The notes: generated by a model not told the origin, from the sequence alone. Shown: positions 1-9,700, numbered from the stretch's first letter. The stretch is DNA of 64,000 nucleotides from Marinibaculum pumilum (GCF_042646425.1 NZ_JBHRTR010000015.1:203390-267389), one strand, 5' to 3'. Translations and numbers: made by a program.

Positions 1-544
1 GACTGGCGGAGCGTCTCCTTCATGTCACCTCTGTCAGCGAGAGCGGTGCAGTCAGTCTGTGATGTGCTGGCGAATTCGCCGGATGATATCGTTTATGAAA
101 TGCATTCGCAATTGCAGTACGATGCCCAGCCCTGGATCGGGACCCCCGGGGCGGCAGTGTCGCCGGCGCGGCCGGAACGGCTGCCGTTCAGGCCGCACAA
201 GGTCCAGCTGTACCGCTTCCGGTTTGCCGCTTCCTGGAGCATTCCCGGATTTTCGCCAGAACCTGTCGTTCTCAGGCGTGACCCGTCCACGGGCTTTGCC
301 CGTGAACCTCAATCCGCCAGCCGGTCAGCTGGCGGAATGGACCTCCGATCAAGTCGGGGATGAAGAACGGGGTGGGTGACCGCTTCCAGCCCCGGAAGCT
401 GCGTCTGGGTTACGATCGGATCGCGGGAGATGGCACCGCCGCGCGGGCGTTGGCCGTTGCCAGCAGGTCGCTTGCCACCCCGTACTGTCGCGGCTCACGC
501 GTTCCCGGCGCGGCGCGGAAGCCTAAGGCGACCGGAGACGATCG
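1..544. other. Region without a supported gene
   Basis: No open frame here has a convincing start, ribosome binding site or recognisable protein family. The small frames are low-complexity Arg/Pro/Ser products typical of non-coding high-GC DNA. The right half holds palindromic intergenic-repeat sequence, annotated separately. The remainder could be the 3' flank of a gene outside the window, but no family signature is visible. Confidence 0.5.
288..360. repeat. Palindromic intergenic repeat cluster
   Basis: Two perfect hairpins lie side by side. One has 7-bp arms CACGGGC/GCCCGTG around TTT (288-304). The other has 9-bp arms TCCGCCAGC/GCTGGCGGA around a 6-nt loop (313-336). A weaker pair CCGA/TCGG follows near 344-357. 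The segment GCTGGCGGAATGG (328-340) recurs at 63685-63697 in a second hairpin-rich intergenic element, so this looks like one copy of a dispersed palindromic repeat. Function unknown. Confidence 0.6.
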
Positions 545-1423
545 TCAGTTGTGGAGCGCGGTGTTCCCGGCCTCATCACCTGCGGCAGCGGATGCGGCAT
601 GGGCTGCCTTCGCGTCGGAAGCCTCCCAGACCATCCGCTTGCCGCGTTCCCGGCCCAGCAGCTCGATCGGGTCGTGATTGTCGATATGCCCGAACTGGCC
701 CTTGTAGACGCTGTAGCCGCAGAGCTCCTGCAGCCGGCGGGGGAAGGTGACCGCGACCTCGCGCGGGATGCCGAGCTGCAGGTTTTCCTGCTGGCGCATC
801 CAGCCCCAGCAATAGGCGCAGGAGAAGGCATAGCGGCGCCGGTCGGAATTGTTGCTGCCGGCGCCGTGCCAGAGCGCGCTGTCGAACAGCATGATGCTGC
901 CCGCCGGCATCGTCGCGGCCACGGTGTCGTAGTCGCGGCCATAGTCCGGCGCCCGGTCCAGGCGATGGCTGCCGGGCACGATCCGGGTGGCGCCGGTTTC
1001 CTCCGTGAAGTCCGACAGCGCCCAGATCGCGTTCAGGGTGATCGGCATATGCGGCCGCGGCAGCGGCAGCAGCTGGGTGTCGGCGTGCAGCGGCTGCGCC
1101 GCCTGGCCGGGGCCGACCACCAGGGAACAGTAGGAGGACAGCAGCAGCTCCGGGTCCAGGACCGCCTCCGCCACCGCCAGCACATCCGCATGCAGCGGCA
1201 CCTGCCAGAACGCCGGGTCGTAGGTCAGCAGGTTGTTGATGCGGACCGTGTTCCGCCCCTCGAAGCCGGTCCGGGCCGGCCCCAGGCCGTGGTCGCGCTG
1301 GATGCGGTCCAGCGCGTCGATCAGCGCCGCGACGGCGTCCGGCGCAACCGCATCCCGCAGCACCGTGAAGCCATCCTCCCGCAGCCGCGCCAGATGGCCG
1401 TCGACAGCATCCTTCTTCATCAT
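545..1423 (-). CDS. Phytanoyl-CoA dioxygenase (PhyH) family protein
   Basis: This is probably an Fe(II)/2-oxoglutarate-dependent oxygenase of the PhyH superfamily, about 292 residues. The double-stranded beta-helix metal site is visible as HADTQLLPLPRPH (HxD) about 110 residues in, with the distal histidine in RIVPGSHR. A conserved Arg lies near the C-terminus (PREVAVTFPRR), where these enzymes bind 2-oxoglutarate. An upstream TTG at 1450 is possible, but ATG at 1423 is preceded by GGGA at good spacing and begins the conserved part (MMKKDAVDGHL). It sits 89 bp downstream of glnE on the same strand. The substrate cannot be inferred. Members act on small metabolites, acyl-CoAs or ectoine-like compounds, and there is no biosynthetic neighbour to guide a guess. 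Confidence 0.8.
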   Translation of the reverse strand: MMKKDAVDGHLARLREDGFTVLRDAVAPDAVAALIDALDRIQRDHGLGPARTGFEGRNTVRINNLLTYDPAFWQVPLHADVLAVAEAVLDPELLLSSYCSLVVGPGQAAQPLHADTQLLPLPRPHMPITLNAIWALSDFTEETGATRIVPGSHRLDRAPDYGRDYDTVAATMPAGSIMLFDSALWHGAGSNNSDRRRYAFSCAYCWGWMRQQENLQLGIPREVAVTFPRRLQELCGYSVYKGQFGHIDNHDPIELLGRERGKRMVWEASDAKAAHAASAAAGDEAGNTALHN

Positions 1424-1512
1424 CGCCAGTTCCCGTCCCGGAGCCGCCAAGTGCGGCGCAACGATCCGCCATGGCGGACGGCAGGGTCAAGCGTCGCCCT
1501 GTGTCCGCACCG

Positions 1513-4485
1513 TCAGCTCTCGGTGCCTTCGCCCAATGTCCGAACGTAGAGGTCGATGACGGCGTCGCGCGCCGACCGCAGGTCGCTGCTCAGAGTCTCG
1601 AAGTCGGTCGCTCCGGCGGCCCGCGCCAGGGTGACCTGGAACTGCGGCGAGTCCATGTCGGTGGTGCCACCGCGCCCGGCGGCCAGGCGCTGGGCGATCA
1701 TCACCGTATTGGCCAGGTCGCGGGCGCGCCGCAGGGCCGCGGCCTCGTCCGCGGTCAGGGCGCCGGCCGCGACCAGTGCTGACACAGCCGCGCCGGCTGC
1801 CGGCGTTCCGTCGCCCTGGGCCGGGGTGGTGGCCGCCGCGTGGATCAGTGCCAGCGACTGCCAGATGAAATCCATGTCCGCCAGACCGCCTGGGCCATGC
1901 TTCAGGTCCCACGGCGCCGAGCCGGGATGGGTTTCGCGCATGCGGCGCCGCATGGCCGCGGCATCGGCACGGACGCTGTCGGCATCGCGCTCCCTGGCGA
2001 ACAAGTCGTGGATCTGCGCGGCGAGGTCGTCCGCCAGGCTCTCGTCGCCGCAGACCAGCCGCGCCTTGGTCAGCGCCATCAGCTCCCAGGTCTGGGCATC
2101 CTCGGCATAGTATTTCGCGAAGGCTGCGAGCCGGGTGGCGACTGGCCCCGACTTGCCGGAGGGGCGCAGCCGCATGTCCACTTCGTAGAGGCGTCCGTCC
2201 GGTGTCATCGCCGTGACCGCGGAGATCAGCCGCTGGCTGAGGCGCGCGAAATACGTCCCCGCGGCCAGCGGCTTGGGGCCGTCCGAGGCCTCCGCATCGG
2301 CCGCATGGTCGTAGACGAAGACCAGGTCCAGGTCGGATTCCGCCAGCATCTCCCGCGCGCCGAGCCGTCCCATCGCCAGCACGACGAAGCGGCCGCCCGG
2401 CAGCCGTCCGTGGCTGGCCTCATGCTGCGCCCGGGCATTGGCCAGGGCGGCGTCGAGGGCGCAGTCCGCCACATCGGTCAGCCAGCCCATCGCCTGGCCG
2501 ATTTCCGCCATACCGTGCAGCGCCTGCACGCCGGTCTGCAGTTCGCGGTCGCGCACCCAGCGGCAGGCCGCGCGCAGCACATCCTCCTCGTGCCGGGCAT
2601 GGGACAGGCGGGTCTGCAGCTCCGCCTGCAGCTCCCCCCGGTCCGGCAGCGGTGCGTAGAAGTCCGAATCCAGCATGGCGTCGAACAGGATCGGATAGCG
2701 GCTCAGATGCCGGGCGAGGTCCGGGAAGCCCCCCATGATCTCCGCCAGCAGGCCCAGCAGCGAGCGGTTCGCCAGCAGCAGCGCGAAAAGCTGGATGCCG
2801 GCCGGCATGCGGGACAGGAACTCGTCGAAGCCCTTGAAGGCCAGGTCCGGGTTCGGCGTGGCGGCAAAGGCGGCCAGCAGGTCCGGCATCAGCCCGGTCA
2901 GGCGTTCGCGCGCGGCCCGGGTCTTCAGTGCCGGATAGCGCGACCGGTGCCAGTCGCGGACGATCCGCGACACCGCCTCCGGGTCGCCGAACCCCATGCC
3001 GGCCAGGTTTTCCAGGGTGTCGGGATCGTGGTCGGTACCGGTGAAGACCAGGCTACCGCTCTGCCGTGCCTCCGGCTCGGGGTCGGCGAACAGTTCGTCG
3101 AAATGGCGCGACACCATGGTCAGCACCCGGGTCAGGGTGGCCTCCAGCGCGGCGCGGTCCGGAAAGCCCATGAAGGCCGCATAGCGGGACAGCGCCTCTG
3201 CCTCCGCCGGCACCTTCTGGGTCTGCTGGTCGTCGATCATCTGCAGCCGGTGCTCGGCGATGCGGAGGAAACGGTAGGCATCCTCCATCTCGCGACAGGT
3301 CTGGATGTCGATGCGGTCGATGTCGGCAAGGGCGTGCAGGGTTGCGACCGTGCCGCGCAGCCGCAGTGCCGGCTCCCGGCCGCCGGCGATCAGCTGCTGG
3401 GTCTGGGCGAAGAATTCGATCTCGCGGATGCCGCCGCGGCCGACCTTCAGGTCGTGGCCGGCCGCCGCGATCTGGCCATGCCCCTTGTGGCTGTGGATCT
3501 GGCGCTTCACCGCCATGATGTCGGCGATGGCCGCGAAATCCATGTTGCGCCGCCAGACGAAGGGCGTGATCTCGTCCAGGAAATGCCGGCCGAGATCCAG
3601 GTCGCCGGCACAGGGGCGCGCCTTGATCATCGCCGCCCGTTCCCAGTTCTGGCCATAGCTTTCGTAATACGAGATCGCGGCACCGACCGGCAGCGCAACC
3701 TGCGTCGCACCCGGATCCGGCCTCAGCCGCAGGTCGGTGCGGAAGACATAGCCGTCGCGGGTGCGGTCCTGCAGCAGCCGGGTCAGCGCCTGGGTGGCCC
3801 GCACGGCCGCCTGCTGCACCGCGTCGGCGGGCCGTCCGAGCCATTTGCCCAGACGCTCCGCGTCGTACAGGGCGATCACGTCGACATCGCTGGAATAGTT
3901 CAGTTCCCCGGCGCCGAGCTTGCCCATCGCCAGAAGCACGAAGCCGCAGCCGTTCAGGTCGGCGTCCTGCGGGGCCTCGGTCGTCGCCTGGGCGGCCAGT
4001 GCCGATTCCAGGGCCACACCGATTGCCGCGTCGGCGAACGCCGACAGCGCCGTCACGACCCGGTCCAGCGCCCAGGCGCCCGACAGGTCGGCCAGCCCGA
4101 CGATCAGCGCCGCGCGGTTGCGCGCCTGCCGCAACAGCGGCGCCGCCTCTTGCGGGCGCAGCCGCGCCCCCGGCGCCGGCAGGCCGTCCAGCAGCACCTC
4201 CAGGCAGCGGTCGGGACCGTCCAGCATCAGGTCGGCCCATTGCTCCGGTGTCCGCAGCAGGCAGGCGGACAGGAAGGGGCTGTTGCCGAAGACGGCCGCC
4301 AGAAGGGCCTCCGCGTCCGGCTGCGCCTGTGCCTGCTGCAGGCGCGCGGCGGCATCGCCTTCCGCCGCGGCGACCAGCTGTTCCAGCCGCTCGCGCCCGC
4401 GCGCGACGGCATCCTCGTCGGCCGCGGCCGGCGGCAGCCGGCATTCGGCGGCGATCGTTCCGTTGCCTGCGACGGAACCCTGCAC
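1513..4485 (-). CDS. glnE: Bifunctional glutamine synthetase adenylyltransferase/deadenylase
   Basis: GlnE adenylylates and deadenylylates the conserved tyrosine of dodecameric glutamine synthetase in response to PII and glutamine. The protein is 990 residues, the usual full length. Two nucleotidyltransferase domains are evident. The N-terminal one has GELNYSSDVDVIALYD, the C-terminal one has LAESDLDLVFVYD, and each is followed by a GlnD-PII-uridylyltransferase-like helical region. Its targets glnA and glnB are in the same window, about 37 kb away, so the whole PII/GS control loop except GlnD is represented. The start ATG at 4485 follows a purine-rich AAGGGAGAAC stretch. It is transcribed divergently from the YhdP-like gene. 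The plus strand opposite it is open for about 2.7 kb, which is a codon-bias shadow. Confidence 0.97.
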   Translation of the reverse strand: MQGSVAGNGTIAAECRLPPAAADEDAVARGRERLEQLVAAAEGDAAARLQQAQAQPDAEALLAAVFGNSPFLSACLLRTPEQWADLMLDGPDRCLEVLLDGLPAPGARLRPQEAAPLLRQARNRAALIVGLADLSGAWALDRVVTALSAFADAAIGVALESALAAQATTEAPQDADLNGCGFVLLAMGKLGAGELNYSSDVDVIALYDAERLGKWLGRPADAVQQAAVRATQALTRLLQDRTRDGYVFRTDLRLRPDPGATQVALPVGAAISYYESYGQNWERAAMIKARPCAGDLDLGRHFLDEITPFVWRRNMDFAAIADIMAVKRQIHSHKGHGQIAAAGHDLKVGRGGIREIEFFAQTQQLIAGGREPALRLRGTVATLHALADIDRIDIQTCREMEDAYRFLRIAEHRLQMIDDQQTQKVPAEAEALSRYAAFMGFPDRAALEATLTRVLTMVSRHFDELFADPEPEARQSGSLVFTGTDHDPDTLENLAGMGFGDPEAVSRIVRDWHRSRYPALKTRAARERLTGLMPDLLAAFAATPNPDLAFKGFDEFLSRMPAGIQLFALLLANRSLLGLLAEIMGGFPDLARHLSRYPILFDAMLDSDFYAPLPDRGELQAELQTRLSHARHEEDVLRAACRWVRDRELQTGVQALHGMAEIGQAMGWLTDVADCALDAALANARAQHEASHGRLPGGRFVVLAMGRLGAREMLAESDLDLVFVYDHAADAEASDGPKPLAAGTYFARLSQRLISAVTAMTPDGRLYEVDMRLRPSGKSGPVATRLAAFAKYYAEDAQTWELMALTKARLVCGDESLADDLAAQIHDLFARERDADSVRADAAAMRRRMRETHPGSAPWDLKHGPGGLADMDFIWQSLALIHAAATTPAQGDGTPAAGAAVSALVAAGALTADEAAALRRARDLANTVMIAQRLAAGRGGTTDMDSPQFQVTLARAAGATDFETLSSDLRSARDAVIDLYVRTLGEGTES

Positions 4486-4544
4486 GGCGTTCTCCCTTTA
4501 TCGTTCGGGGCCGGCCTGCGATCGGCGGCATGGATGCTCGCCGT

Positions 4545-4569
4545 TGCAGGATATTGTGGATATCCTGCA
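4545..4569. promoter_or_regulatory. Perfect 10-bp inverted repeat in a divergent intergenic region
   Basis: Arms TGCAGGATAT and ATATCCTGCA flank the 5-nt centre TGTGG. It lies between the divergently transcribed glnE (start 4485) and YhdP-like gene (start about 4612) and is conspicuously AT-rich for this genome. It could be a protein operator or an RNA hairpin in the leader of the plus-strand gene. No matching regulator is identifiable. Confidence 0.5.
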
Positions 4570-4611
4570 GCCAGTCCCACATTCCGGGGTGATTCTAGTT
4601 GCGGGCGGGCC

Positions 4612-7600
4612 TTGCTGCGACCTGTCTCCAAATGGCTGTACCGTGGCCTCGCGGCCGGACTGGCGGGCCTGACGGTTCTTCTGGCCATGCTGTTCTGGCG
4701 CCTGGCGACAGCGGGACTGAGCCTTTCCTTTGTGACGCCCTACGTCAACGCGGCGCTGCAGGATGCCGTGCCGGGCTACCAGGTGGCCGTCGGCGATACG
4801 GAACTGTTCTGGCAGGGGCTTGACGCGCCGGTCGGGGTGATCGCCTCCGATGTGCGGGTGGCGGCCACAGGCGCGGGCTCGGCGGTGACGATTCCCCGCC
4901 TGCACCTGGATTTCGCCGCCGCCGCGCTGCTGCGTGGCGAACTCAGCCTGACCCGTGTCGAAGCGGACGGCGCGCTGCTGAACCTCACCCGCAATGCCGA
5001 CGGCGAACTGGGCCTGGCGGTGACGCCGAGCGATGCGACCGAGGGCGGGCCGCCCGGCGAGCCGTCGATGCAGCTGGAGGCGGAGGATCCCGGGCGCCTG
5101 GCGGCCGGCGCCGATCCGGAGCGGGCCTCGATGCTGGCGAATATTGCCGGCGAGCTGCTGCAGGCGCCCAGGGACCAGGCATCCAGGGACGGCGGCACCC
5201 TGGCCGGGCTGGACGCGGTGGGCGTGACCGGGTCGCGCCTGATCGTCGACGATGCCGTGACCGGGCGCTCCTGGCAGGCCGACAATGTCCGGATCGCCGC
5301 TGAACGCGGCGATACCGGCATCGTCCTGCGCGGCGCCATGGATCTGGATCTGGGCGACGGCCGGCGCCTGCCGATCAGCCTGACCGGATTTCACCGGCGC
5401 GGCAGCAACGCCATCGACGCCCGGGTCGCCGGCGGCCCGGTCTATCCGGCGGAACTGGCCACCGGCGGCCAGGACGACTGGTTGCAGACGGTGGATGCGC
5501 CATTGCTGTTCGAGGCGGGGTTCCGGTTCGACGGCTCCGGCCTGCCGGCGGTGATCGACGGCCGCATCACCGGGGCCGTCGGGCGCCTGCGCCTGCCGTC
5601 CACGATGGCGGAGGCGCTGCCGCTGTCCGACCTGGACCTGCGTTTCCGCCTGCACCCGCGGACGAAGCGGTTCGACGTCACCCGCCTGTCGGTCAACCTT
5701 GCCGGTGCGCCGCTGTCGGGGCAGGGGGCGCTGACCTGGTCCGGCACGGCGCTGGAGCCGCTGGTGCCGGAGGCGCTTGTCGCGGCGGTAGCGGCGCCGC
5801 GGCTGGAAAGCGTGGAGTGGCGCGGGCAGGTCGGACCGGTCCGCGGCGTCAGCCTGCGCGACGGCCGCCTTCACGTCGCGACCGACGGGGTCCCGGAACC
5901 GCCCAGCGGGCTGCCATCGGCCATGGTCGCGCTGGAGACCCCGCTGGACCTGAGCCTGGCCTACCAGGCCGCCGGCGCGCGGCCGGGCGTGCTGCGCGCC
6001 GAGGCCACAGTGGCAGGCGCCCGTCTCGACCTGCCGGCCTATTTCGACCATCCCCTGAGCCTGACCGACCTGGCTGTCGGCCTGCGCTTCGACGCGGCTG
6101 CCGGCCGGTTGGATGTCGGCCATGCTGCACTGCAGGCGGAGGGGGTCGCCGCGTCCTTCAACGGCAGCCTGGACCTGGCGGAGCAAGGCGCCGGGGAGCG
6201 CGGCGGCGACGGGACGGGGCAGCCGTGGCGGCACCTGACGCTGGAGGGCGATTTCGGCAGCATGACCCTGGCGCAGCTGCTCGCGCTCTGGCCGAAGCCG
6301 TTCGCTGCCATCACGCGCGACTGGTTCGAGGCCAATCTGGAGCAGGCGCTGCTCCAGGCGCCGCGGATCGAGGTGGACATGGCGGCGGCCGACCTGACGG
6401 CCGGCGACCTGCCGGAGGGCAGCATCGACCTGCGCTTCGGCCTGGCCGATGCCGTGCTTCACTACCTGCGGCCGATGTCGCCGATCCGGGGCATGTCGGC
6501 AGAGGGCCGCCTGACGCAGGATGCCTTCACCCTGACCGACGCGGCCGGGACCCTGGACGGCATGCGGATCAGCGACGGCTCGGTGACGATCGCGCGCCTG
6601 CAGGAGCCTTTGCCGCTGGCGGACATCCGCTACCGGATCGAGGGCGCCATCGCCGGCATGCTGGCCCTGCTGGGCCAGAAGCCGCTGGAACTGCCGCAGC
6701 GGACCGGCCTGGAGCCGGGGGCGGTCGGCGGCAATGCCGGCCTGGACGTGAGCCTTGCCTTTCCGCTCCGGGACGGGCTGGACATGACGGACATCGCCTT
6801 CGGGATCGCCGGCCCGCTCAGCGGCGTCGAGATGCGGGATGTGATCGGCGATATCGACCTCAGCCGCGGCGCCCTGCAGGTTAGCGCCGACCGCGACGGG
6901 CTGGACGCCAAGGGCGAGGGGCGGCTGGCCGGCGTGCCGGCGGGGATCGAGTGGCGGCAGCCCATCGATAGCGGCGACCCGGCCCGGTTCCGCATCCGCG
7001 CCAGGCTGGACGACCTGCAGCGTGCGCGCTGGGGCGTCGATCTGGAGCCGTTCGTCACCGGCCCGGTCGGCGCCGATCTCACCTTCCTGGAGCGGGGCGG
7101 CGGCAGCTGGGAGATGGGCGCCAGCCTGGACCTGGAGGCCGCGCGCCTGGCGGTGCCGGCGCTGCACCTCGACAAGCCCGCAGGCACGCCGGCGACGGCG
7201 GCCCTGCGCGGCGAGGTCGGGCCCGACGGGGTCAGCGCCCTGTCCGTCGACAACCTGGTCGGTCCCGACCTCGGCGTCACGGCGCAGGTGAGCCTGGCCG
7301 ACGGTGCCGTCAACCGGGTCGACCTGTCCCGCCTGGAGATCGGCGCCTCGGACATGTCGGGCTGGGCGCAGGCCAATCCGAACGGCATCTGGTCGGTCTT
7401 CCTGCAGGGGGCGCAGGCCGACCTGAGGCCCTATCTCGACGGCATGGCCGACGGCGTCGATGCGGAAGGGGCGGCCGGCCGGCGCACGCCGCCGCCGACA
7501 GGCGTCAGCGCGGACCTGGTGCTGAATGTCAGCCGGGCGATCATCACCGACGACTTCGTCACCACCGACCTGGCGATGGAGGTGGGGTTGCGCGACGGCC

Positions 7601-8319
7601 TGATCGAACGGCTGCAGGGGCAGGCGGTGCTGCCGGCCGAGCCCGCGGGCGTCGGCGCTGCCGGGGCGGGACCCGGCACGATCCGGCTGCGCGCGGCCCG
7701 CGACGGGCAGAGCCTGCGCTTCGCCCTGAACAGCGACGATGCCGGTGGCTCCTTCCGCAGCATCGGCTTCGACAAGATGCGCGGCGGCAGCCTGGTGGCG
7801 GTCGGCACGGCACCGGTCAGCGATCCGGGGCGGATCTCCGCCCGCGCGGTGGTGCAGGACACCCGCATCGTCGAGGTGCCGGAGCTGGAGGCGCTGGTGT
7901 CGGATCCCTCGGAGCGTGACGCGGCGGGGGCGCCGGCGGGCCGCGGCGTGCCGGTGGAGGTGGCGGAGATGGAGGTGGCGCTGGAGGGGGCGACCCTTCT
8001 GGTGCGCGAACTGCGTGCCCGCGGCCCCGGCATCGGCATCACCCTGCAGGGCGAGATCGGCCTGGAGGTGGATCGCGCCGCCCTGACCGGCACGTTCGTG
8101 CCGGCCTATGCGCTGAACAATGCCTTCGGCGAGATCCCGATCATCGGCGACCTGCTGATCGGTCGCGAGGGGGAGGGGCTGATCGGCTTCACCTTCCGCG
8201 TCTCCGGCCCGCTGGATGCGCCGGATGTCGACGTCAATCCGCTGTCGGGCCTGGCGCCGGGCTTCCTGCGCCGGATCTTCGAGTTCACGCCGCCGAACCT
8301 GGGCGGCCCCGATGGCTGA
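4612..8319 (+). CDS. YhdP/AsmA-like envelope protein (DUF3971 family)
   Basis: A very large (about 1235 residues) inner-membrane-anchored protein with one N-terminal transmembrane helix (about residues 10-35, GLAAGLAGLTVLLAML). A long repetitive beta-rich periplasmic region follows, typical of the YhdP/TamB/AsmA superfamily. Known members form hydrophobic-groove bridges that move phospholipid between the inner and outer membranes. The C-terminal segment YALNNAFGEIPIIGDLLIG followed by GLIGFTFRVSGP is characteristic of the AsmA_2/YhdP C-terminus. The chosen start is TTG at 4612, giving MLRPVSKWLYRGLAAG with the helix at the normal distance. An in-frame ATG at 4534 would put a 10-bp palindrome inside the coding sequence. 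The frame stays open further upstream only because it lies opposite glnE. It converges with tyrS, 42 bp away. Confidence 0.85.
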   Translation: MLRPVSKWLYRGLAAGLAGLTVLLAMLFWRLATAGLSLSFVTPYVNAALQDAVPGYQVAVGDTELFWQGLDAPVGVIASDVRVAATGAGSAVTIPRLHLDFAAAALLRGELSLTRVEADGALLNLTRNADGELGLAVTPSDATEGGPPGEPSMQLEAEDPGRLAAGADPERASMLANIAGELLQAPRDQASRDGGTLAGLDAVGVTGSRLIVDDAVTGRSWQADNVRIAAERGDTGIVLRGAMDLDLGDGRRLPISLTGFHRRGSNAIDARVAGGPVYPAELATGGQDDWLQTVDAPLLFEAGFRFDGSGLPAVIDGRITGAVGRLRLPSTMAEALPLSDLDLRFRLHPRTKRFDVTRLSVNLAGAPLSGQGALTWSGTALEPLVPEALVAAVAAPRLESVEWRGQVGPVRGVSLRDGRLHVATDGVPEPPSGLPSAMVALETPLDLSLAYQAAGARPGVLRAEATVAGARLDLPAYFDHPLSLTDLAVGLRFDAAAGRLDVGHAALQAEGVAASFNGSLDLAEQGAGERGGDGTGQPWRHLTLEGDFGSMTLAQLLALWPKPFAAITRDWFEANLEQALLQAPRIEVDMAAADLTAGDLPEGSIDLRFGLADAVLHYLRPMSPIRGMSAEGRLTQDAFTLTDAAGTLDGMRISDGSVTIARLQEPLPLADIRYRIEGAIAGMLALLGQKPLELPQRTGLEPGAVGGNAGLDVSLAFPLRDGLDMTDIAFGIAGPLSGVEMRDVIGDIDLSRGALQVSADRDGLDAKGEGRLAGVPAGIEWRQPIDSGDPARFRIRARLDDLQRARWGVDLEPFVTGPVGADLTFLERGGGSWEMGASLDLEAARLAVPALHLDKPAGTPATAALRGEVGPDGVSALSVDNLVGPDLGVTAQVSLADGAVNRVDLSRLEIGASDMSGWAQANPNGIWSVFLQGAQADLRPYLDGMADGVDAEGAAGRRTPPPTGVSADLVLNVSRAIITDDFVTTDLAMEVGLRDGLIERLQGQAVLPAEPAGVGAAGAGPGTIRLRAARDGQSLRFALNSDDAGGSFRSIGFDKMRGGSLVAVGTAPVSDPGRISARAVVQDTRIVEVPELEALVSDPSERDAAGAPAGRGVPVEVAEMEVALEGATLLVRELRARGPGIGITLQGEIGLEVDRAALTGTFVPAYALNNAFGEIPIIGDLLIGREGEGLIGFTFRVSGPLDAPDVDVNPLSGLAPGFLRRIFEFTPPNLGGPDG

Positions 8320-8361
8320 TCTGGCGGTTGATCTGGCGGCTGAAGCGCGACCGGCGGCAGG

Positions 8362-9618
8362 CTATTCCGCCGGACGCACCAGGATGTGCCGCTTGCGCCC
8401 CGCGCTCAGCTTTATCGAACCCTCGCCGCCCAGCGCGTCCAGCCCGATCGCCTCCATCTCGCCGGCCACCGCCCGGTCGTTGATGCGAGCGCCGCCGCCC
8501 TGGATCAGCTTGCGGGCGGCACTGTTGGAGGCGGCGAGGCCGGCACGGGCGAACAGCTGGAAGGCCGGGATGCCGGCGGCCAGGTCGGCACGAGCGACCT
8601 CGACCACCGGCAGGCCGGCGCTGGCGGTGCCGGCCTCGAAGGTTTCCGCCGCGGTCCTTGCCGCCTGCTCCGCCGCCGCGCGACCATGGCAGAGGGTCGT
8701 CGCCTCGTTGGCGAGGACCTTCTTCGCCTCGTTCAGCTCCGCGCCCTGCAGCGCCTCCAGGCGGGCGATCTCGTCCATCGGCAGTTCGGTGAACAGCTTC
8801 AGGAAGCGGCCGACATCGCCATCCTCGGTATTGCGCCAGAACTGCCAGTAGTCGTAGGGGCTCAGCGCGTCCTCGTTCAGCCAGACCGCGCCTTGCGCGG
8901 TCTTGCCCATCTTCGCGCCGGAGGCGGTGGTGATCAGCGGGCAGGTGACGCCGAACAGTTGCGCATCCTCGATCCGCCGGGTCAGCTCGATACCGTTGAC
9001 GATATTGCCCCACTGGTCGGAGCCGCCCATCTGCAGGCGGCAGCCCAGGCGCCGGTACAGCTCCAGGAAGTCATAGGCCTGGAGGATCATGTAGTTGAAT
9101 TCCAGGAAGGTCAGCGGCTGCTCGCGCTCAAGGCGCATGCGGACGCTGTCGAAGGTCAGCATGCGGTTGACGGAGAAATGCCGGCCCACATCGCGCAGCA
9201 GCTGGATATAGCCCAGCTCGTCCAGCCATTCCGCGTTGTTCGCCATCACCGCGTCGCCCGGCCGGTTGCCGAAGGTGACGAAGTTGGCGAACTTGGCCTT
9301 GATGCTGTCCATGTTGGCCCCGATCTGGGCCTCGGTCAGCAGCTGCCGCGTCTCGTCCTTGCCCGACGGGTCGCCCACCTTGGTGGTGCCGCCGCCCATC
9401 AGCACGATCGGCTTGTGGCCGGTGCGCTGGAACAGCCGCAGCATCATGATCGAGAGCAGATGCCCGACATGCAGGCTCGGCCCGGTGCAGTCATAGCCCA
9501 CATAGGCCGTCAGCCGGCCGGCCAGGGCCGCCTCGTCCAGCCCCTCCATGTCGGTTGCCTGGTGCAGGTAGCCGCGTTCGGTCAGAACGTGCAGGAAGTC
9601 CGAGCGTGCCCCGGTCAT
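8362..9618 (-). CDS. tyrS: Tyrosyl-tRNA synthetase
   Basis: This cytoplasmic class Ic aminoacyl-tRNA synthetase charges tRNA-Tyr. The 418-residue length is normal for the bacterial TyrS type. The HIGH-type signature is HVGH (50-53) and the KMSKS-type loop is KMGKT (236-240). Tyrosine-pocket residues are seen in AYVGYDCTGPSLH and GGSDQWGNI. The C-terminal S4 RNA-binding domain is recognisable in SNSAARKLIQGGGARIND. It is 82 bp downstream of the DNA ligase gene on the same strand and could share its transcript. Confidence 0.97.
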   Translation of the reverse strand: MTGARSDFLHVLTERGYLHQATDMEGLDEAALAGRLTAYVGYDCTGPSLHVGHLLSIMMLRLFQRTGHKPIVLMGGGTTKVGDPSGKDETRQLLTEAQIGANMDSIKAKFANFVTFGNRPGDAVMANNAEWLDELGYIQLLRDVGRHFSVNRMLTFDSVRMRLEREQPLTFLEFNYMILQAYDFLELYRRLGCRLQMGGSDQWGNIVNGIELTRRIEDAQLFGVTCPLITTASGAKMGKTAQGAVWLNEDALSPYDYWQFWRNTEDGDVGRFLKLFTELPMDEIARLEALQGAELNEAKKVLANEATTLCHGRAAAEQAARTAAETFEAGTASAGLPVVEVARADLAAGIPAFQLFARAGLAASNSAARKLIQGGGARINDRAVAGEMEAIGLDALGGEGSIKLSAGRKRHILVRPAE

Positions 9619-9700
9619 GACGATATGCTTCCGGTCGGATGGATGATGCGGGTCAGGGTCGTGGTGGCTCGTTTAGCACAGACGTCACCAGCGGCAATAA

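Noticed and set aside
22..379. Small overlapping frames at the left end
   Set aside because: They are Arg/Pro/Ser-rich products crossing the palindromic repeat. No frame has a ribosome site or recognisable homology.
1840..4533. Long plus-strand open frame continuous with the YhdP-like gene, suggesting a 2159-residue protein
   Set aside because: The first 900 codons lie exactly antisense to glnE and give a Gln/Arg/Gly-rich product without domains. Third-position GC bias leaves the opposite strand free of stops.
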